64,000 nt of DNA from Larimichthys crocea (GCF_000972845.2 NC_040011.1:22805062-22869061), one strand, 5' to 3'. Shown: positions 1 through 10,730, counted from the stretch's first letter. Made by a program: numbers and translations. The notes: generated from the sequence alone by a model not told the origin.

Positions 1-903
1 CAACCACAAAGCAACAATACTCCAGTCTCCTGTCTTCGAGTCAAGTAGCTCTACTACAAGTATTTGAATGTAATCTCATTTATCTTGCTCTGAGATTACA
101 GGAGAGGTTTTATTTTAGGATTCAGCTTCTTTCCTCTCCAGCACAGACTCGTCTACTTTGTGCACATATATATTTCATAGTATTGTATGTTGCATGTGCA
201 AATAAATAGTAGTGCTATACTTGTTATACATCTTTAGTGTAACATTTAAAATTCTAAGAGAAATAAAAATTTGTACCAGCACTTTGAAACAGTGATTAAT
301 GATTAATCACAGTGACTGAGCTCAAATGTTAAATCCAACCTACATGTCTACTAGTCTTCGTCATTCCTTTCTTTCTTTTAACAGTGTACAGTAATTAGCT
401 CGGCAATTAACTGAGAGTGAGCAGACAATGCTCTTTAGCGTCTTCTCTCCACGTCTGTGACGGTGAAGTGGTTCTGATGGTGGTCTGTCTGTCTGAATGA
501 CTCAGTTTGATGCAAAATGCTAGATCACGATAAATTTGGTCCCACTCTTTTATTGCGCCTCATTTTTACATCTCTTTGTCTGCCAGATAAATCAAAGAAA
601 ACATTTGACCCTAAGAATTTCGTACAAGTACAAACAATGACGGGGCATATTTACTGTACTCTATAGTGTTGCAGACTCCAAAAACGTTTTTGTCGTTGCA
701 CGTTGTCGTTTCTGGTTAAAAAGGTTTTGACTTAGAATACAGGTGGTGGTTTCATTAAAAAGACCTAAAAGTGGGCACAAAAAGAGTTTCTGCTGCTTTG
801 AATATGTTTATTGATTCATTGACTGGTGCATTCATCTCACCAGACTTCAACAACAACACAAAAATCAACATCTTTCAACAGGAACTGGACGTTCTACCCT
901 TCA
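1..903. other. gene-free AT-rich sequence
   Basis: No reading frame, splice-flanked exon or recognised repeat is visible here. The sequence is ordinary AT-rich, non-repetitive teleost-like DNA. Confidence 0.5.
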
Positions 904-904
904 T

Positions 905-1015
905 GAGACATTTCAGGTGCTGAAGGAGGCTGAGGACATTACTGTGCTCCTTCTGTGTAGAACCATGTGCAGGAGACATTTCAGGTGACGGAGGAGGACA
1001 TTAATGTGCTCATTC
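905..1015. repeat. imperfect two-copy tandem duplication
   Basis: The phrase GAGACATTTCAGGTG starts at 905 and again at 973, a period of 68 bp. Both copies continue with a diverged 'gaggacatta.tgtgct' stretch. It lies just before the 1041 hairpin. No protein or RNA function is apparent. Confidence 0.6.
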
Positions 1016-1040
1016 AACATCTAGCTTAAGGCTGAAGGCT

Positions 1041-1074
1041 TGTCGCACACTGTGCCTGCTCACAGTGTGCGACA
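1041..1074. other. perfect 14-bp hairpin
   Basis: TGTCGCACACTGTG (1041-1054) is followed by the 6-nt loop CCTGCT and then by its exact reverse complement (1061-1074). It is too short for a normal miRNA precursor, and no run of T follows. It may be the remnant of a palindromic element. Confidence 0.7.
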
Positions 1075-2994
1075 GGGTCAAGTAATCGTGACTGTCCCTG
1101 TCTTAGGTTGTCCCAAAGTTTTCAGGGGGATCTTACCCGTCATTGGTGAAGCAGCCTTCCATACTTGACCCTTTCTTATGAGACATATCACTCTATTTTG
1201 TTTAGCATCAGTTCTGTCATTTTACACGAGGTTGGCAAAGGTTAGGTTAGCCTTGTATTTACTAAGTCAGGGTTTGGTTAAGTTAATGCAAAAACTGTTT
1301 GACTACCCAGTCGTTCGGTTAAGTGGTGGTTGCATAAATATTCTGCTCTACTTTACATCTTACATGCAGTCTCAGTTAGCCCTCCATGTTTCTAGCTGCT
1401 CCCTCTTTAACATGACATGTACTCAACTGCATTTTGTGCACATCAGAATATTGACAGCATGACAGTGGATAAGTTGCAGCCTAACTCTGTACCTCTCACC
1501 TCGTCCTCGCTGAATGGCTCCACTTACAGCAACTCCTGCTCCACCATGCTTTGAAAGCTTTGAAAGCCAGCTGACATTTGGAGCTTCTTTTTTCTGGTTT
1601 GCTCTGTCCTTTCTCTCCCCTTTCCCCTCTTTCTTTTAACTCTTCTGTGTCTCTCGCTCATTCTTCTCCTCCCTCTGCCAGCTTTCTGACTTGTTTGTCT
1701 CTTGCATCTCTCCTCTGCCTTTTTCCTCTCTCCATGTGTCTCTTGTTTTACTCCTGGACAGCAGACTGTTTCTCCTCCTGATCATCCACCTTCCCTTACC
1801 GGTCTATCGTACAGGAGTGGGCTAGCAATTCTTCTTGCTACTTTCTACTGGCCCACTCCTGCAAAGGACTCTGCCTTCTCTTTGTAGTTCTGGACAGTGG
1901 ACACGACCATTTTCATTGTCTGTGGGTTGTGCACCTTGCAGGTGTGTCAGTCTTCGGTTTGGATCTCTTTGTATGAGCGCAGTTGCAACTCAATAGATCT
2001 ATCTCCTGCTTATTGGGAATGTAACCTGCTAAAGTTATTTAACTAAGAGCATGTGCACTCCTCCAACACGATACAGAATAAGTGCTAAGTTTCTGTCATA
2101 TTCAGCAAATTAACATGAAACAATCTTTCATTCTCACTGTTTCTTTGAAAGAACTGAGATAACACAGAGCAATGACTGCAAAGCTTTCACCTCACATGAA
2201 AGTTCCTGTCCTGTAAAGAAAGATGTTGCATGCAGTCTATATCTACAGCGAGCGAGGCACAGTTTAAAGACAACATTTTAAGAGTGCAGTTGCACCTTAA
2301 CCTTAACTTCTTATTTAAAATGTAATCTGTAAAAGTTACTTGCGAAAAAGACCGATGCAGTGTGCTCCTTCTCCAAGATGATGCCGTTCAGAAAAAGTCA
2401 ATTGAAGAATCGATTTGTTGAATCAGCTACAGGGCAGTCCTTCCTCTTCGAAGTTCATCCGGGAATGAGTGCTGATCTCTCTTTCTCTCTCTTATATGCA
2501 AATATCTTCGGAACACAGAACCAATTTCATTCCACATGGAGCTCTCAAATGGCAAATACAATTGATTAAAAATAATCAAATGAAATGTATGTAATTAAAT
2601 GTATAAACACCTGCTGAACAGATCTAATCTTTATAAATCCCCCTGATAAATGTAAGGTGGGAGTAGTTACCGAAATTATTATTTTCCATAACAGCCGTTA
2701 GACCTCCATCACACTAACTGACGTTAAAACAAGCTAACAGCTATTTATTGATTAGTAAACTGCCTTAGGCTAAAAGTTACTACTGTTCTGCAATAGACAA
2801 ATAAGTTTTAATGACATTATCTTTACTGTACCTCTATCTTTGTGTGTTTTTATCCTCCTCATCTTCTCTTTTCTTCCGTCTCTGGACACTGACCGCAGAG
2901 TTTTGGTCATTTTTCGCATTATTATACTCAAAAATAACTGACCTTCCCGCCAGAGAGCAGGTACAGTCTATTCAGTCAAAGGGGGGCGCTTAGG
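1075..2994. other. gene-free stretch with pyrimidine-rich tract
   Basis: The only notable feature is a pyrimidine-rich tract at about 1590-1745. The short open frames that cover it are low-complexity (Ser, Leu, Phe, Cys-rich) and are not credible genes. The rest is unremarkable. Confidence 0.5.
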
Positions 2995-3100
2995 GAAGTA
3001 TTACTGTTATTAGTATTATTCTTATTAAATATGCGGTTAAATTAATGTGGGCTTATTATTTTCATATTAAGAAATTAATAGCACCAACTCGTTTTAGTGT
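2995..3100 (+). repeat. degenerate direct repeat, copy A, at LINE 5' flank
   Basis: The block containing 'ttattaaat...aattaatgtggg.ttatt...accaact' recurs in diverged form at about 3247-3325, inside the 5' end of the LINE insertion. Similarity was judged by eye and is interrupted by indels. The two copies bracket the left target-site duplication of the LINE. Confidence 0.45.
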
Positions 3101-3369
3101 AAGAATAGTGAAAGTTACATTTTTTTTTGTCCTCCTCCGTTTGTAGCGCCCCCACCCCCGGATGGACGATTTATTAGCTTACCTATACCATGGGCCGGCT
3201 CTGAGCATGCGCAGATATCCATAAACAGTTAATTGAAAGTGGAATTGGAAAGTGTTGTTGTTATTATTGTTGTTATTAAATAGGCTTTGCTATGCATTTA
3301 AATTAATGTGGGGTTATTTACCAACTAGTTATAATTATAGTTATAATCCAAAAATAAAGATAGATACAC

Positions 3370-4162
3370 AGACAATCTATTTGGCTCAGTGGTTAAGAAA
3401 AGATATTAGAATTATAGATGATTCATTTGAAAATGGCAATTTTCTTTCATATACCAGATTCAAGGAAAATTTTCACTTAGAGGGTGGAGTCCACTTTTGG
3501 AAACATTTGCAAATTAGACAGTGTTAAAGAGGTTGTTCCCGCTGGTCAGGATAAGGGTTATTTACAGCTACTTAAAATGCATCATAAAGCATCAAAATGG
3601 TATGAAATGTGTCCCTGGACAAACAGTAATGGTTGTAGTAATCTCAAGCGCATATGGGAGAAGGATTTGTTTTGCACTCTGGATGAAAAAACATGGGAGG
3701 GAATTCTTTCCAACACTGGAAAATATGTAAGAGAAGCCAGAGGCAAAGTTATTCAGTATAAAATAATTCACAGATATTATTTTACTCCATCAAGACTAAA
3801 TAGAATGGTCTGCTTAACAATGATCTTTGCTCGAAGTGTGGGGAAAACAGTGGCACATTTGTACATGTATGCCCCAAGATCTTCCCCCTGTGGGAAAATG
3901 TTTTAGATTATATAGGATAATGGCTGAATTGTGGACTTCCCTGTTTTGTCTCCTTGGAATCCTAAAAACTGGCCTAATGACTTGTGCATGGACCATTTTG
4001 AGGTGTTGGAAGGACCCTCAAGCTCCCACACTAAATATGTGGAGAACTCAGATGATGGAAACTGTTGCATGTGAGAAAATGTTGGGGAGATTAAACAGTG
4101 AAAATTGTATGACAAACAAACAGTGGGACAGTCTTGGTAAATGTATATCTAGAGAGAACAGC
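3370..4162 (+). pseudogene. L1-type LINE ORF2 C-terminal fragment
   Basis: A remnant of the C-terminal part of an L1 ORF2 protein (the endonuclease/reverse transcriptase that copies LINE RNA into DNA). Readable pieces lie in three frames. About 3370-3527 carries 'LAQWLRKD'- and 'FHLEGG'-type residues. About 3530-3810 carries WEKDL, ILSNT, REARGKVIQYKI and RYYFTPSRL, which match the conserved block upstream of the L1 cysteine motif. About 3800-3900 carries CSKCG...HVCPKIFPLW, a shrunken form of the C-terminal Cys/His motif (one spacing shortened), and the remainder reads WKDPQAPTL and similar. At least two frameshifts and a stop near 3527 show it is dead. Endonuclease and RT domains are absent because of 5' truncation. 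The family match is from memory; the L1 or Tx1 clade was not distinguished. Confidence 0.82.
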
Positions 4163-4247
4163 TAAACCACGTATGGATATTCTTAATTGTTTTGTATTGA
4201 TACATTAAGGCCATACACTCATCAATATCATCTTCCAAAGTATGGTA

Positions 4248-4333
4248 TTTATAGAACTGCCTACCTATGTTTTGTTCTTTTTGGTTGTTTTTTATAGAAC
4301 TGCCTACCTATGTTTTGTTCTTTTTGGTTGTTT
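4248..4333 (+). repeat. 43-bp tandem duplication in LINE 3' UTR
   Basis: Two essentially identical 43-bp units start at 4248 and 4291 ('tttatagaactgcctaccta...'). They lie between the ORF2 remnant and the A-rich tail, so they are either part of the source LINE 3' UTR or a local slippage event. Confidence 0.85.
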
Positions 4334-4470
4334 TTCATATTTGTTACCCTCCTTTCTGTCTGTTTTACTTGTTCATATGTATGTTTGTTTGTTTCTTGTT
4401 TATAATTATGGAAAATATTAAAAAACTCTAAATTAAAAAAAAAAAAAAGAATAGTGAAAGTTACATTTTT

Positions 4471-5042
4471 GTTTGTGACGGCCCCTGGACTTAAATTGAG
4501 ATTTTGAACACCTAATTATGATAATTTGCAGCCATAGAGTTGCTAGACAACCTTTAACTCATGAGAACTTTATACTGTGTGAAACAAAACATAAAATCAG
4601 CATTGAGGGGAAAAAACATTATTACTTATTTTGAATACAAAGAAAAGAAACTATGTATTATTGTCAGCCTCTATAAATTTTATTAGGGAAATTTCACATC
4701 CATAAATGTCACCATCATCAAGCTAATTTTGATTGAAGTTGATTATTATTTTAGGTCTCTTAAGTTAATTACTAAAAAGAAATGTCTATCTATAATTAAT
4801 ATTCATGCAGATATTTTCAACCAGTAACCTGTCACAACAGTTATAACTAGAACGTTATTTATATGTAAGATTACAAGTCTGTCACATCTAAGTTTTATTT
4901 CTGCCTTTCTGTTTTCACGCTTTTCCCCTTTGATCCTTATTATACTATCATGTAACTATGCCGTTACTATTGTACAATGTGAACTAGTATGACTGAATTC
5001 TTTATTTGTTTCTTTGTTCTTTCAATAAAGTTTAAAAAAAAA
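4471..5042 (+). mobile_element. possible second LINE-like 3' end
   Basis: The stretch ends in TTCAATAAAGTTTAAAAAAAAAA (signal at about 5024-5029, tail ending 5042). This is the usual look of a retroposed 3' end. I see no coding remnant upstream and no clear target-site duplication, so the 5' boundary is unknown and the sequence from 4471 to about 4900 may simply be unannotated DNA. Confidence 0.35.
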
Positions 5043-5189
5043 ACCTGACTCATGATGGTCTGTGAGCTTCTGAGAGAGAAAAAATGGCCAATGGGATTTA
5101 AAGGTTTTCAAATTTTTTCAGCAGAAACTGTCACTGTTTACAGCTCTCTATTGTGACTGACGAGGGCCAGCATGTGTCCAACTTGATTA

Positions 5190-5620
5190 GCAGGACAATA
5201 TCATAGACTGTATAAGTAAAAAATGTGTCTGTGACATCACCTGCAGGTTTCTGAAGAGCTGTTGTGAAGCTCAGTGCGGTGGCTCTCGACATCATCATTT
5301 TGGCAGACCAGCCTCTGGTCCTGGCTAATCAAAAAATGGGCAAAGATGTGGAGCGTGGGTGGAGGTGGATGAAGCCTAACAGCTCCAACAAGCCACCTGT
5401 GATGGCACTCACCTGTTAATCTGCCTTAATATAATTTGAACAGGTGAGTTCTATAAAAAATCACCCTCAGTACAGTTGTCATGAACAGGGAAATTAGATT
5501 TAAATTATTGTTTTGTACCAGGCTGTAAACATGTTTATTTCTGCTATGAAGTTGGACATTTTTCCATGGGGACTTATGGAGACTGACTCAATTGGACGTT
5601 TTGGGCACTTCTGTGTTGGC
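5190..5620 (+). repeat. dispersed teleost repeat (unclassified)
   Basis: The stretch runs from 'agactgtataag' through 'gtgacatcacctgcaggtttctgaagagctg', 'aatgggcaaagatgtgg' and 'accaggctgtaaacatgtttatttctgctatgaagtt' to 'gggcacttctgtgttggct'. I recall this as a common interspersed repeat of percomorph fish; its class is not known to me. Its right part is included in the 1.7-kb duplication and so reappears at 8008-8218. Confidence 0.5.
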
Positions 5621-5996
5621 TGAATTGATTATATTAGGGAGAAAACGATATCCATTTCACCCAGAAAGATGAATGAAATCCAGTTTGTGCTTTGAGTTGC
5701 ATAAACATGCGGATATTGTAGGGAAGAAATGAAACAATGTCCCCAAATATTCTGCAGATACATTCAGAAAACATTTCCTCATTGAGTTGATAAAGGGTTA
5801 GTTGGGGTGGCATCACAAAATTTGGGCGTGTTTTGGTTATTTCAATCTTTGTGCTGCGTTTGGGTGCAGCTGCTCTCGACAGAATCTGCGAGCACAGTAT
5901 CATTGGGTTCGAAATGAAAAGTTCTGCAACTATTGAACCAGACGAAATTATAATGATCTTTCTTATAAAACATACCCAGAGAGTCGTCTTGGTAAT

Positions 5997-6084
5997 TAAG
6001 AAGGGAACAAAATTCAAAACAATCTCAAAAAGTTTTGCCATAAGAAGGGAACAAAATTCAAAACAATCTCAAAAAGTTTTGCCA
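5997..6084 (+). repeat. 44-bp tandem duplication, copy 1 only
   Basis: The unit starting TAAGAAGGGAACAAAATTC occurs at 5997-6040 and 6041-6084. The corresponding place in copy 2 (about 8595-8636) has one unit, so the change postdates the block duplication or is an assembly slip. Confidence 0.9.
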
Positions 6085-6514
6085 AGATTAACACATTGCT
6101 GGATCAGTACGAGACAGATTTCAGGCAGAAGTCGACATTTGCTCGACATTTTCATCATTTATTTGTTTTGGAATTTGCTACTATTGATGTTTATGTAAAG
6201 CTGTGTTAAAATCTGATGTAGAAAATATTATATTTGTGATTCAGAGAGACTTTGTTTTGTTGTTTTTCCTCTCTGGTGATAAATTTCTAGCTGTGTGGCA
6301 GCTCAACACCGTTAATGGATCCAGGAGATACTCTGGCTCATGGCCATCCTAAACCTCTTCATCTGTCAGAGGTGAGGAGGATGGAGAAGGCTCTCTAACT
6401 AACTAACTTACCCTGCTCGGGAAGGTGGAGGAGGATGGCTGGAAGCAAGACAAATGAAAAACTGATAAACTTTACCGTTTTTCTGTAAATAGAGACTCTG
6501 ATGATCCACAAAAA

Positions 6515-7141
6515 ACTTTGGACAGAAGCAACAAAAGACTGAAAAAAGCAGGTAAACAGGTTCATCTGTAACAGGTGGTAGTATCGTGGTCAGGTATGAA
6601 AGAGGCGTCCTTGAAAGGCTCAGGCGCTCACAAGAATTTATGAGGCAAATAGTCCAACAGTTTCAGAACAATGTTTGTCTATCATTAAAGGTTTCTGAGA
6701 ATCTGTTGAAAGAGCGTTGAATATCCGTAAACTTCGACCCCGTCAGGCTGTATTAAAGTCCCATACCATTGTATAAAGGATATTAGTAAATGAGCTGCAT
6801 CTACAAAAGACTCGACCATGCAAAGAGGAAGACGGAGACACACTGCAGACTTCTCTCGGCTCCACATTTCGAATCAAAGGCGTTATGTCCTTTGGGCTGA
6901 AGAGAAAAAAAAGATTGTTACCAGAGCAAAGTTCAAAAGCCAGCATCTATGATGTATGGGGGTGTGTTAGTGTCCTTGGCATGATATGCAGCTCACCATT
7001 AATGAAAGGCATCATATGGGAGCAACACATGTTGCAATCCAGACAACATCTCTTTCACCTTATTTCAGCTGTATGTTAAAAAGCATGTATCAGACTGGCC
7101 TGCCTGCAGTTCAGACCTGTCACTGTGGCACGAAATACAAT
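6515..7141 (+). mobile_element. Tc1/mariner-like DNA transposon relic, truncated (copy 1)
   Basis: Marker phrases of a common fish Tc1/mariner-superfamily element appear in order: 'gaagcaacaaaagactg', 'ccttgaaaggctcag', 'gcaaatagtccaacagtttcagaacaa', 'cgaccccgtcaggc', 'aaagttcaaaagccagcatct', 'ggcctgcctgcagttcagacctgtc'. The last encodes the LDWPACSPDLS region near the second catalytic Asp in intact relatives. Large internal deletions, frameshifts and stops remove any intact DDE transposase frame. The 3' half is missing beyond 7141, and no terminal inverted repeat was found. Assignment is from memory of the family. Confidence 0.65.
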
Positions 7142-7440
7142 ACAATCTTTATTCAAGAGCGCACATTTTCAGTTTGAGAGCATAATTTCTCCTTCTCGTG
7201 CTCAGATTTATTGTCCTCATGCTCACATTTTGTGCCCGCACTCAAATCGAATGTGTGCTCAAATTTTTTCTGCTCGCACTCAAAACAACACATCCTCTCA
7301 GGTTGAAGTGTCTGCACAGACTGAAGGATGTCCCTCCCTGTGCTTAAATTAGTGTGTTTCATCAGCCAATAGGGAGACAGCTAGGGTCTGGCCCAATCTT
7401 GGGTGTGTTCCTTCACGCTTTTTGGGCGCTTCGCAGGGGC
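7142..7440 (+). repeat. dispersed repeat of unknown class
   Basis: Sequence around 'ctcatgctcacattttgtgcccgcactcaaatcg...tgctcgcactcaaaacaacacatcctctcaggttgaagtgtctgcacagactgaaggatgtcc...catcagccaatagggagacag' resembles an interspersed repeat I recall from fish. It abuts the truncated Tc1-like relic, so it may mark the insertion or rearrangement that ended copy 1. Confidence 0.4.
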
Positions 7441-7808
7441 GGGTATATGGTCTGTTTGTAAAACTGCCTTTCTTAAAAATACACCAATTTACCATACTAG
7501 CCAGCTATTTAAATCGTGACCTATTTAAGACACCAGTTTATTTATGTATAATTAATCTTAAATAATCCTAAAAAGAGTTCATGTAACCAGTTGATTCTCT
7601 TATTGTAACGTTTAACAAGAGATGATGGGTGAATAGGCTAGGCTACGTGATTAAAAAGGTATAATATAAAATATGCTATGATGATAATGAGTTGAGGATA
7701 ACATTGGTAGCCTATTTACGCTGACACCCGGCGCTGTGGGCGCGGTGGGATTCAGAGCGCGGCAGCCCACTGAGCGGAAGACAAGATGGATGGCCAAAGA
7801 CCACAAGT
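7441..7808 (+). other. unannotated sequence entering assembly gap
   Basis: AT-rich at first, it becomes GC-rich with CpGs over 7720-7808 and runs into the N gap. An ATG at 7786 in a good initiation context opens a frame (MDGQRPQ...) that is lost in the gap. It could be a 5' exon or a transposon leader, and the sequence does not decide. Confidence 0.3.
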
Positions 7809-8007
7809 NNNNNNNNNNNNNNNNNNNNNNNNNNNNNNNNNNNNNNNNNNNNNNNNNNNNNNNNNNNNNNNNNNNNNNNNNNNNNNNNNNNNNNNNNNNN
7901 NNNNNNNNNNNNNNNNNNNNNNNNNNNNNNNNNNNNNNNNNNNNNNNNNNNNNNNNNNNNNNNNNNNNNNNNNNNNNNNNNNNNNNNNNNNNNNNNNNNN
8001 NNNNNNN
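7809..8007. other. assembly gap (199 N)
   Basis: A run of 199 undetermined bases. It lies between the two copies of the 1.7-kb duplication and hides the left boundary of copy 2. Open frames spanning it are artefacts. Confidence 1.
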
Positions 8008-9693
8008 ACCTGTTAATCTGCCTTAATATAATTTGAACAGGTGAGTTCTATAAAAAATCACCCTCAGTACAGTTGTCATGAACAGGGAAATTAGATTTAA
8101 ATTATTGTTTTGTACCAGGCTGTAAACATGTTTATTTCTGCTATGAAGTTGGACATTTTTCCATGGGGACTTATGGAGACTGACTCAATTGGACGTTTTG
8201 GGCACTTCTGTGTTGGCTGAATTGATTATATTAGGGAGAAAACGATATCCATTTCACCCAGAAAGATGAATGAAATCCAGTTTGTGCTTTGAGTTGCATA
8301 AACATGCGGATATTGTAGGGAAGAAATGAAACAATGTCCCCAAATATTCTGCAGATACATTCAGAAAACATTTCCTCATTGAGTTGATAAAGGGTTAGTT
8401 GGGGTGGCATCACAAAATTTGGGCGTGTTTTGGTTATTTCAATCTTTGTGCTGCGTTTGGGTGCAGCTGCTCTCGACAGAATCTGCGAGCACAGTATCAT
8501 TGGGTTCGAAATGAAAAGTTCTGCAACTATTGAACCAGACGAAATTATAATGATCTTTCTTATAAAACATACCCAGAGAGTCGTCTTGGTAATTAAGAAG
8601 GGAACAAAATTCAAAACAATCTCAAAAAGTTTTGCCAAGATTAACACATTGCTGGATCAGTACGAGACAGATTTCAGGCAGAAGTCGACATTTGCTCGAC
8701 ATTTTCATCATTTATTTGTTTTGGAATTTGCTACTATTGATGTTTATGTAAAGCTGTGTTAAAATCTGATGTAGAAAATATTATATTTGTGATTCAGAGA
8801 GACTTTGTTTTGTTGTTTTTCCTCTCTGGTGATAAATTTCTAGCTGTGTGGCAGCTCAACACCGTTAATGGATCCAGGAGATACTCTGGCTCATGGCCAT
8901 CCTAAACCTCTTCATCTGTCAGAGGTGAGGAGGATGGAGAAGGCTCTCTAACTAACTAACTTACCCTGCTCGGGAAGGTGGAGGAGGATGGCTGGAAGCA
9001 AGACAAATGAAAAACTGATAAACTTTACCGTTTTTCTGTAAATAGAGACTCTGATGATCCACAAAAAACTTTGGACAGAAGCAACAAAAGACTGAAAAAA
9101 GCAGGTAAACAGGTTCATCTGTAACAGGTGGTAGTATCGTGGTCAGGTATGAAAGAGGCGTCCTTGAAAGGCTCAGGCGCTCACAAGAAATTATGAGGCA
9201 AATAGTCCAACAGTTTCAGAACAATGTTTGTCTATCATTAAAGGTTTCTGAGAATCTGTTGAAAGAGCGTTGAATATCCGTGAGCTTCGACCCCGTCAGG
9301 CTGCATTAAAGTCCCATACCATTGTATAAAGGATATTAGTAAATGAGCTGCATCTACAAAAGACTCGACCATGCAAAGAGGAAGACGGAGACACACTGCA
9401 GACTCCTCTGGGCTCCACGTTTCGAATCAAAGACGTTGTGTCCTTCGGGCTGAAGAGAAAAAAAAGATTGTTACCAGAGCAAAGTTCAAAAGCCAGCATC
9501 TGTGATGTATGGTGGTGTGTTAGTGCCCTTGGCATGATGGGCAGCTCACCATTAATGAAAGGCATCATATAGGAGCAACACATGCTGCAATCCAGACAAC
9601 ATCTCTTTCACCTTATTTCAGCTGCATGTTAAAACAGCGTGTATCAGACTGGCCTGCCTGCAGTTCAGACCTGTCACTGTGGCACGAAATACA
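8008..9693 (+). repeat. segmental duplication, copy 2
   Basis: It matches 5411-7141 in the same orientation and starts at the right edge of the N gap. It lacks the extra 44-bp unit. At its right end the Tc1-like element continues past the point where copy 1 breaks, so copy 2 keeps the more complete version. Confidence 0.9.
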
Positions 9694-9995
9694 ATGCTCG
9701 TGCCTCTGCTGAGCAAGAATGGGAAAGAATTTCACTTTGAGAACTTCAACAATACTGTCCTCAGTTCAAAAACTCACTGAGTTCTGTCAGAAGAAAAACT
9801 GATGTAACACAGGGGTAAACTTGCTGCTGACCGACCTCTTTCGTAGCATGTTGCAGGCATCAAAATCAGAGTTTCTATTTACACAAATCAAAGCTTAACA
9901 GTTTGAACATTAAATATCTTTGTGCTTTATTCACTTGAATATAGATTGAAAAGGATTTTTAAATCAGTTTTATTTATGTTTTGTCACCTTGTTCT
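9068..9995 (+). mobile_element. Tc1/mariner-like DNA transposon relic, longer copy
   Basis: Same element as at 6515, but extended. After the 'ctggcctgcctgcagttcagacctgtc' region it carries 'gagcaagaatgggaaagaatttcac', 'cttcaacaatactgtcctcagttc', 'gatgtaacacaggggtaaac', 'atgttgcaggcatcaaaatcag' and 'cagtttgaacattaaatatctt...attgaaaaggatttttaaatca', in the order expected for the 3' half and 3' non-coding end of the fish family. Frameshifts and deletions make it non-functional, and the terminal inverted repeats are not recognisable. Intact relatives encode a DDE transposase that cuts and pastes at TA. Confidence 0.7.
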
Positions 9996-10249
9996 TCTAC
10001 GACTTTGTTACCTGAAAGGAGAATTGTTCGTACCAGCTGTTATATCAATATTCACGTCACAGTAGGTCGGTCTGTCTTTAACAGTAAATCTGTCTGCTGC
10101 CCATCTGTTCATGTAAATTGAGTCAAATTTTTGGGAACATGTAAACATTCACAAATATATTCCATCCTTAAGTTATTTTTAAATTAAGACACATCTTTAT
10201 CCCATTCAATGCAGCTTAGTGAAATCTGTTTCCAGCCATTATATCTAAT

Positions 10250-10466
10250 ACCAGAAAATTTTGAAATTTTGAGAGTGCCTGACTCTGGCCCTGTCACCCC
10301 CATACATTATTACTGACACTGCTCAGCAAATTCAGTACTAGAAAATTCCCGCAGAAATTTTGAGAGTGACGAGTTTGCTGTTGCCAGGGGTCTGTATTCA
10401 AACAGCACACCTCAAATACTAATTTTTAACGTTTATTTTAATGTTTATTTAGACACAGGAGCAGCT
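10250..10466 (+). repeat. left terminal inverted repeat of fold-back element
   Basis: It begins ACCAGAAAATTTTGAAATTT, contains 'gagtgcctgactctggccctg' and 'ttgccaggggtctgtattcaaacagcacacctcaaatac', and ends 'agacacaggagcagct'. The reverse complement of 12151-12360 follows it almost base for base, with scattered substitutions and small indels. Confidence 0.85.
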
Positions 10467-10720
10467 AGCGATGATGCGCTAGCAATTACCATTAGCATGT
10501 TAGCATTAACATGTTATCATTAGCATGTTATCATTAGCATGTTAACATTAACATGTTAGCGTTGATGTGCTGATGCGCTAGCAATTAATATTAGCATTAG
10601 CATGTTAAAGCTGATGTGCTAGCAGTTACCATTAGCAGTTAGCATTAGCTTAGTTAAAATTAACATGTTAGCATTAGCATGTTAACATTAGCATGTTAAC
10701 ATTAGCATGTCAGCGCTGAT
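10467..10720 (+). repeat. minisatellite arm of fold-back element, left
   Basis: Short degenerate units of the type TTAGCATGTTAACATTAGCATG are reiterated over about 250 bp. Units contain the self-complementary words GTTAAC, CATG and GCTAGC. The right arm carries the same array inverted. Confidence 0.8.
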
Positions 10721-10730
10721 GGGTGTGTAT

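Larger units (their letters stand above)
3101..4470 (+). mobile_element. 5'-truncated L1-type LINE insertion with target-site duplication
   Basis: The same 24 bases, starting AAGAATAGTGAAAGTTACAT, occur at 3101-3124 and 4447-4470; the right copy directly follows an A-rich tail (4428-4448). This is the signature of target-primed reverse transcription. Between them lie the C-terminal part of an L1-like ORF2 in + orientation (3370-4162), a 3' UTR with a 43-bp tandem duplication, and the tail. The first ~240 bp of the insert (3125-3369) are not recognisable LINE sequence and include a diverged copy of the left flank. A dead, 5'-truncated copy. Confidence 0.85.
5411..7141 (+). repeat. segmental duplication, copy 1
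   Basis: It matches 8008-9693. The first ~1.3 kb (to about 6700) is almost base-identical to copy 2 apart from an extra 44-bp unit at 6041. The last ~430 bp differ at roughly 18 sites by eye, mostly transitions. The match stops at 7141 ('cacgaaatacaata'), where copy 1 runs into a different repeat while copy 2 continues the Tc1-like element. A 199-N gap separates the copies. Confidence 0.9.

Noticed and set aside
5634..6041. 135-codon - strand frame, repeated as 138 codons at 8231-8647
   Set aside because: The near-identity of the two frames follows from the segmental duplication, not from selection. No domain, start context or splice signal was recognised, and part of the region belongs to dispersed repeats.
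7736..8026. Open frames spanning the N gap
   Set aside because: Most of their codons are undetermined bases, so the frames are artefacts of the gap.
10467..10720. Possible CRISPR-like array in the TTAGCATG repeats
   Set aside because: Units are short, degenerate and contiguous without unique spacers, and the genome is a vertebrate. This is a minisatellite.
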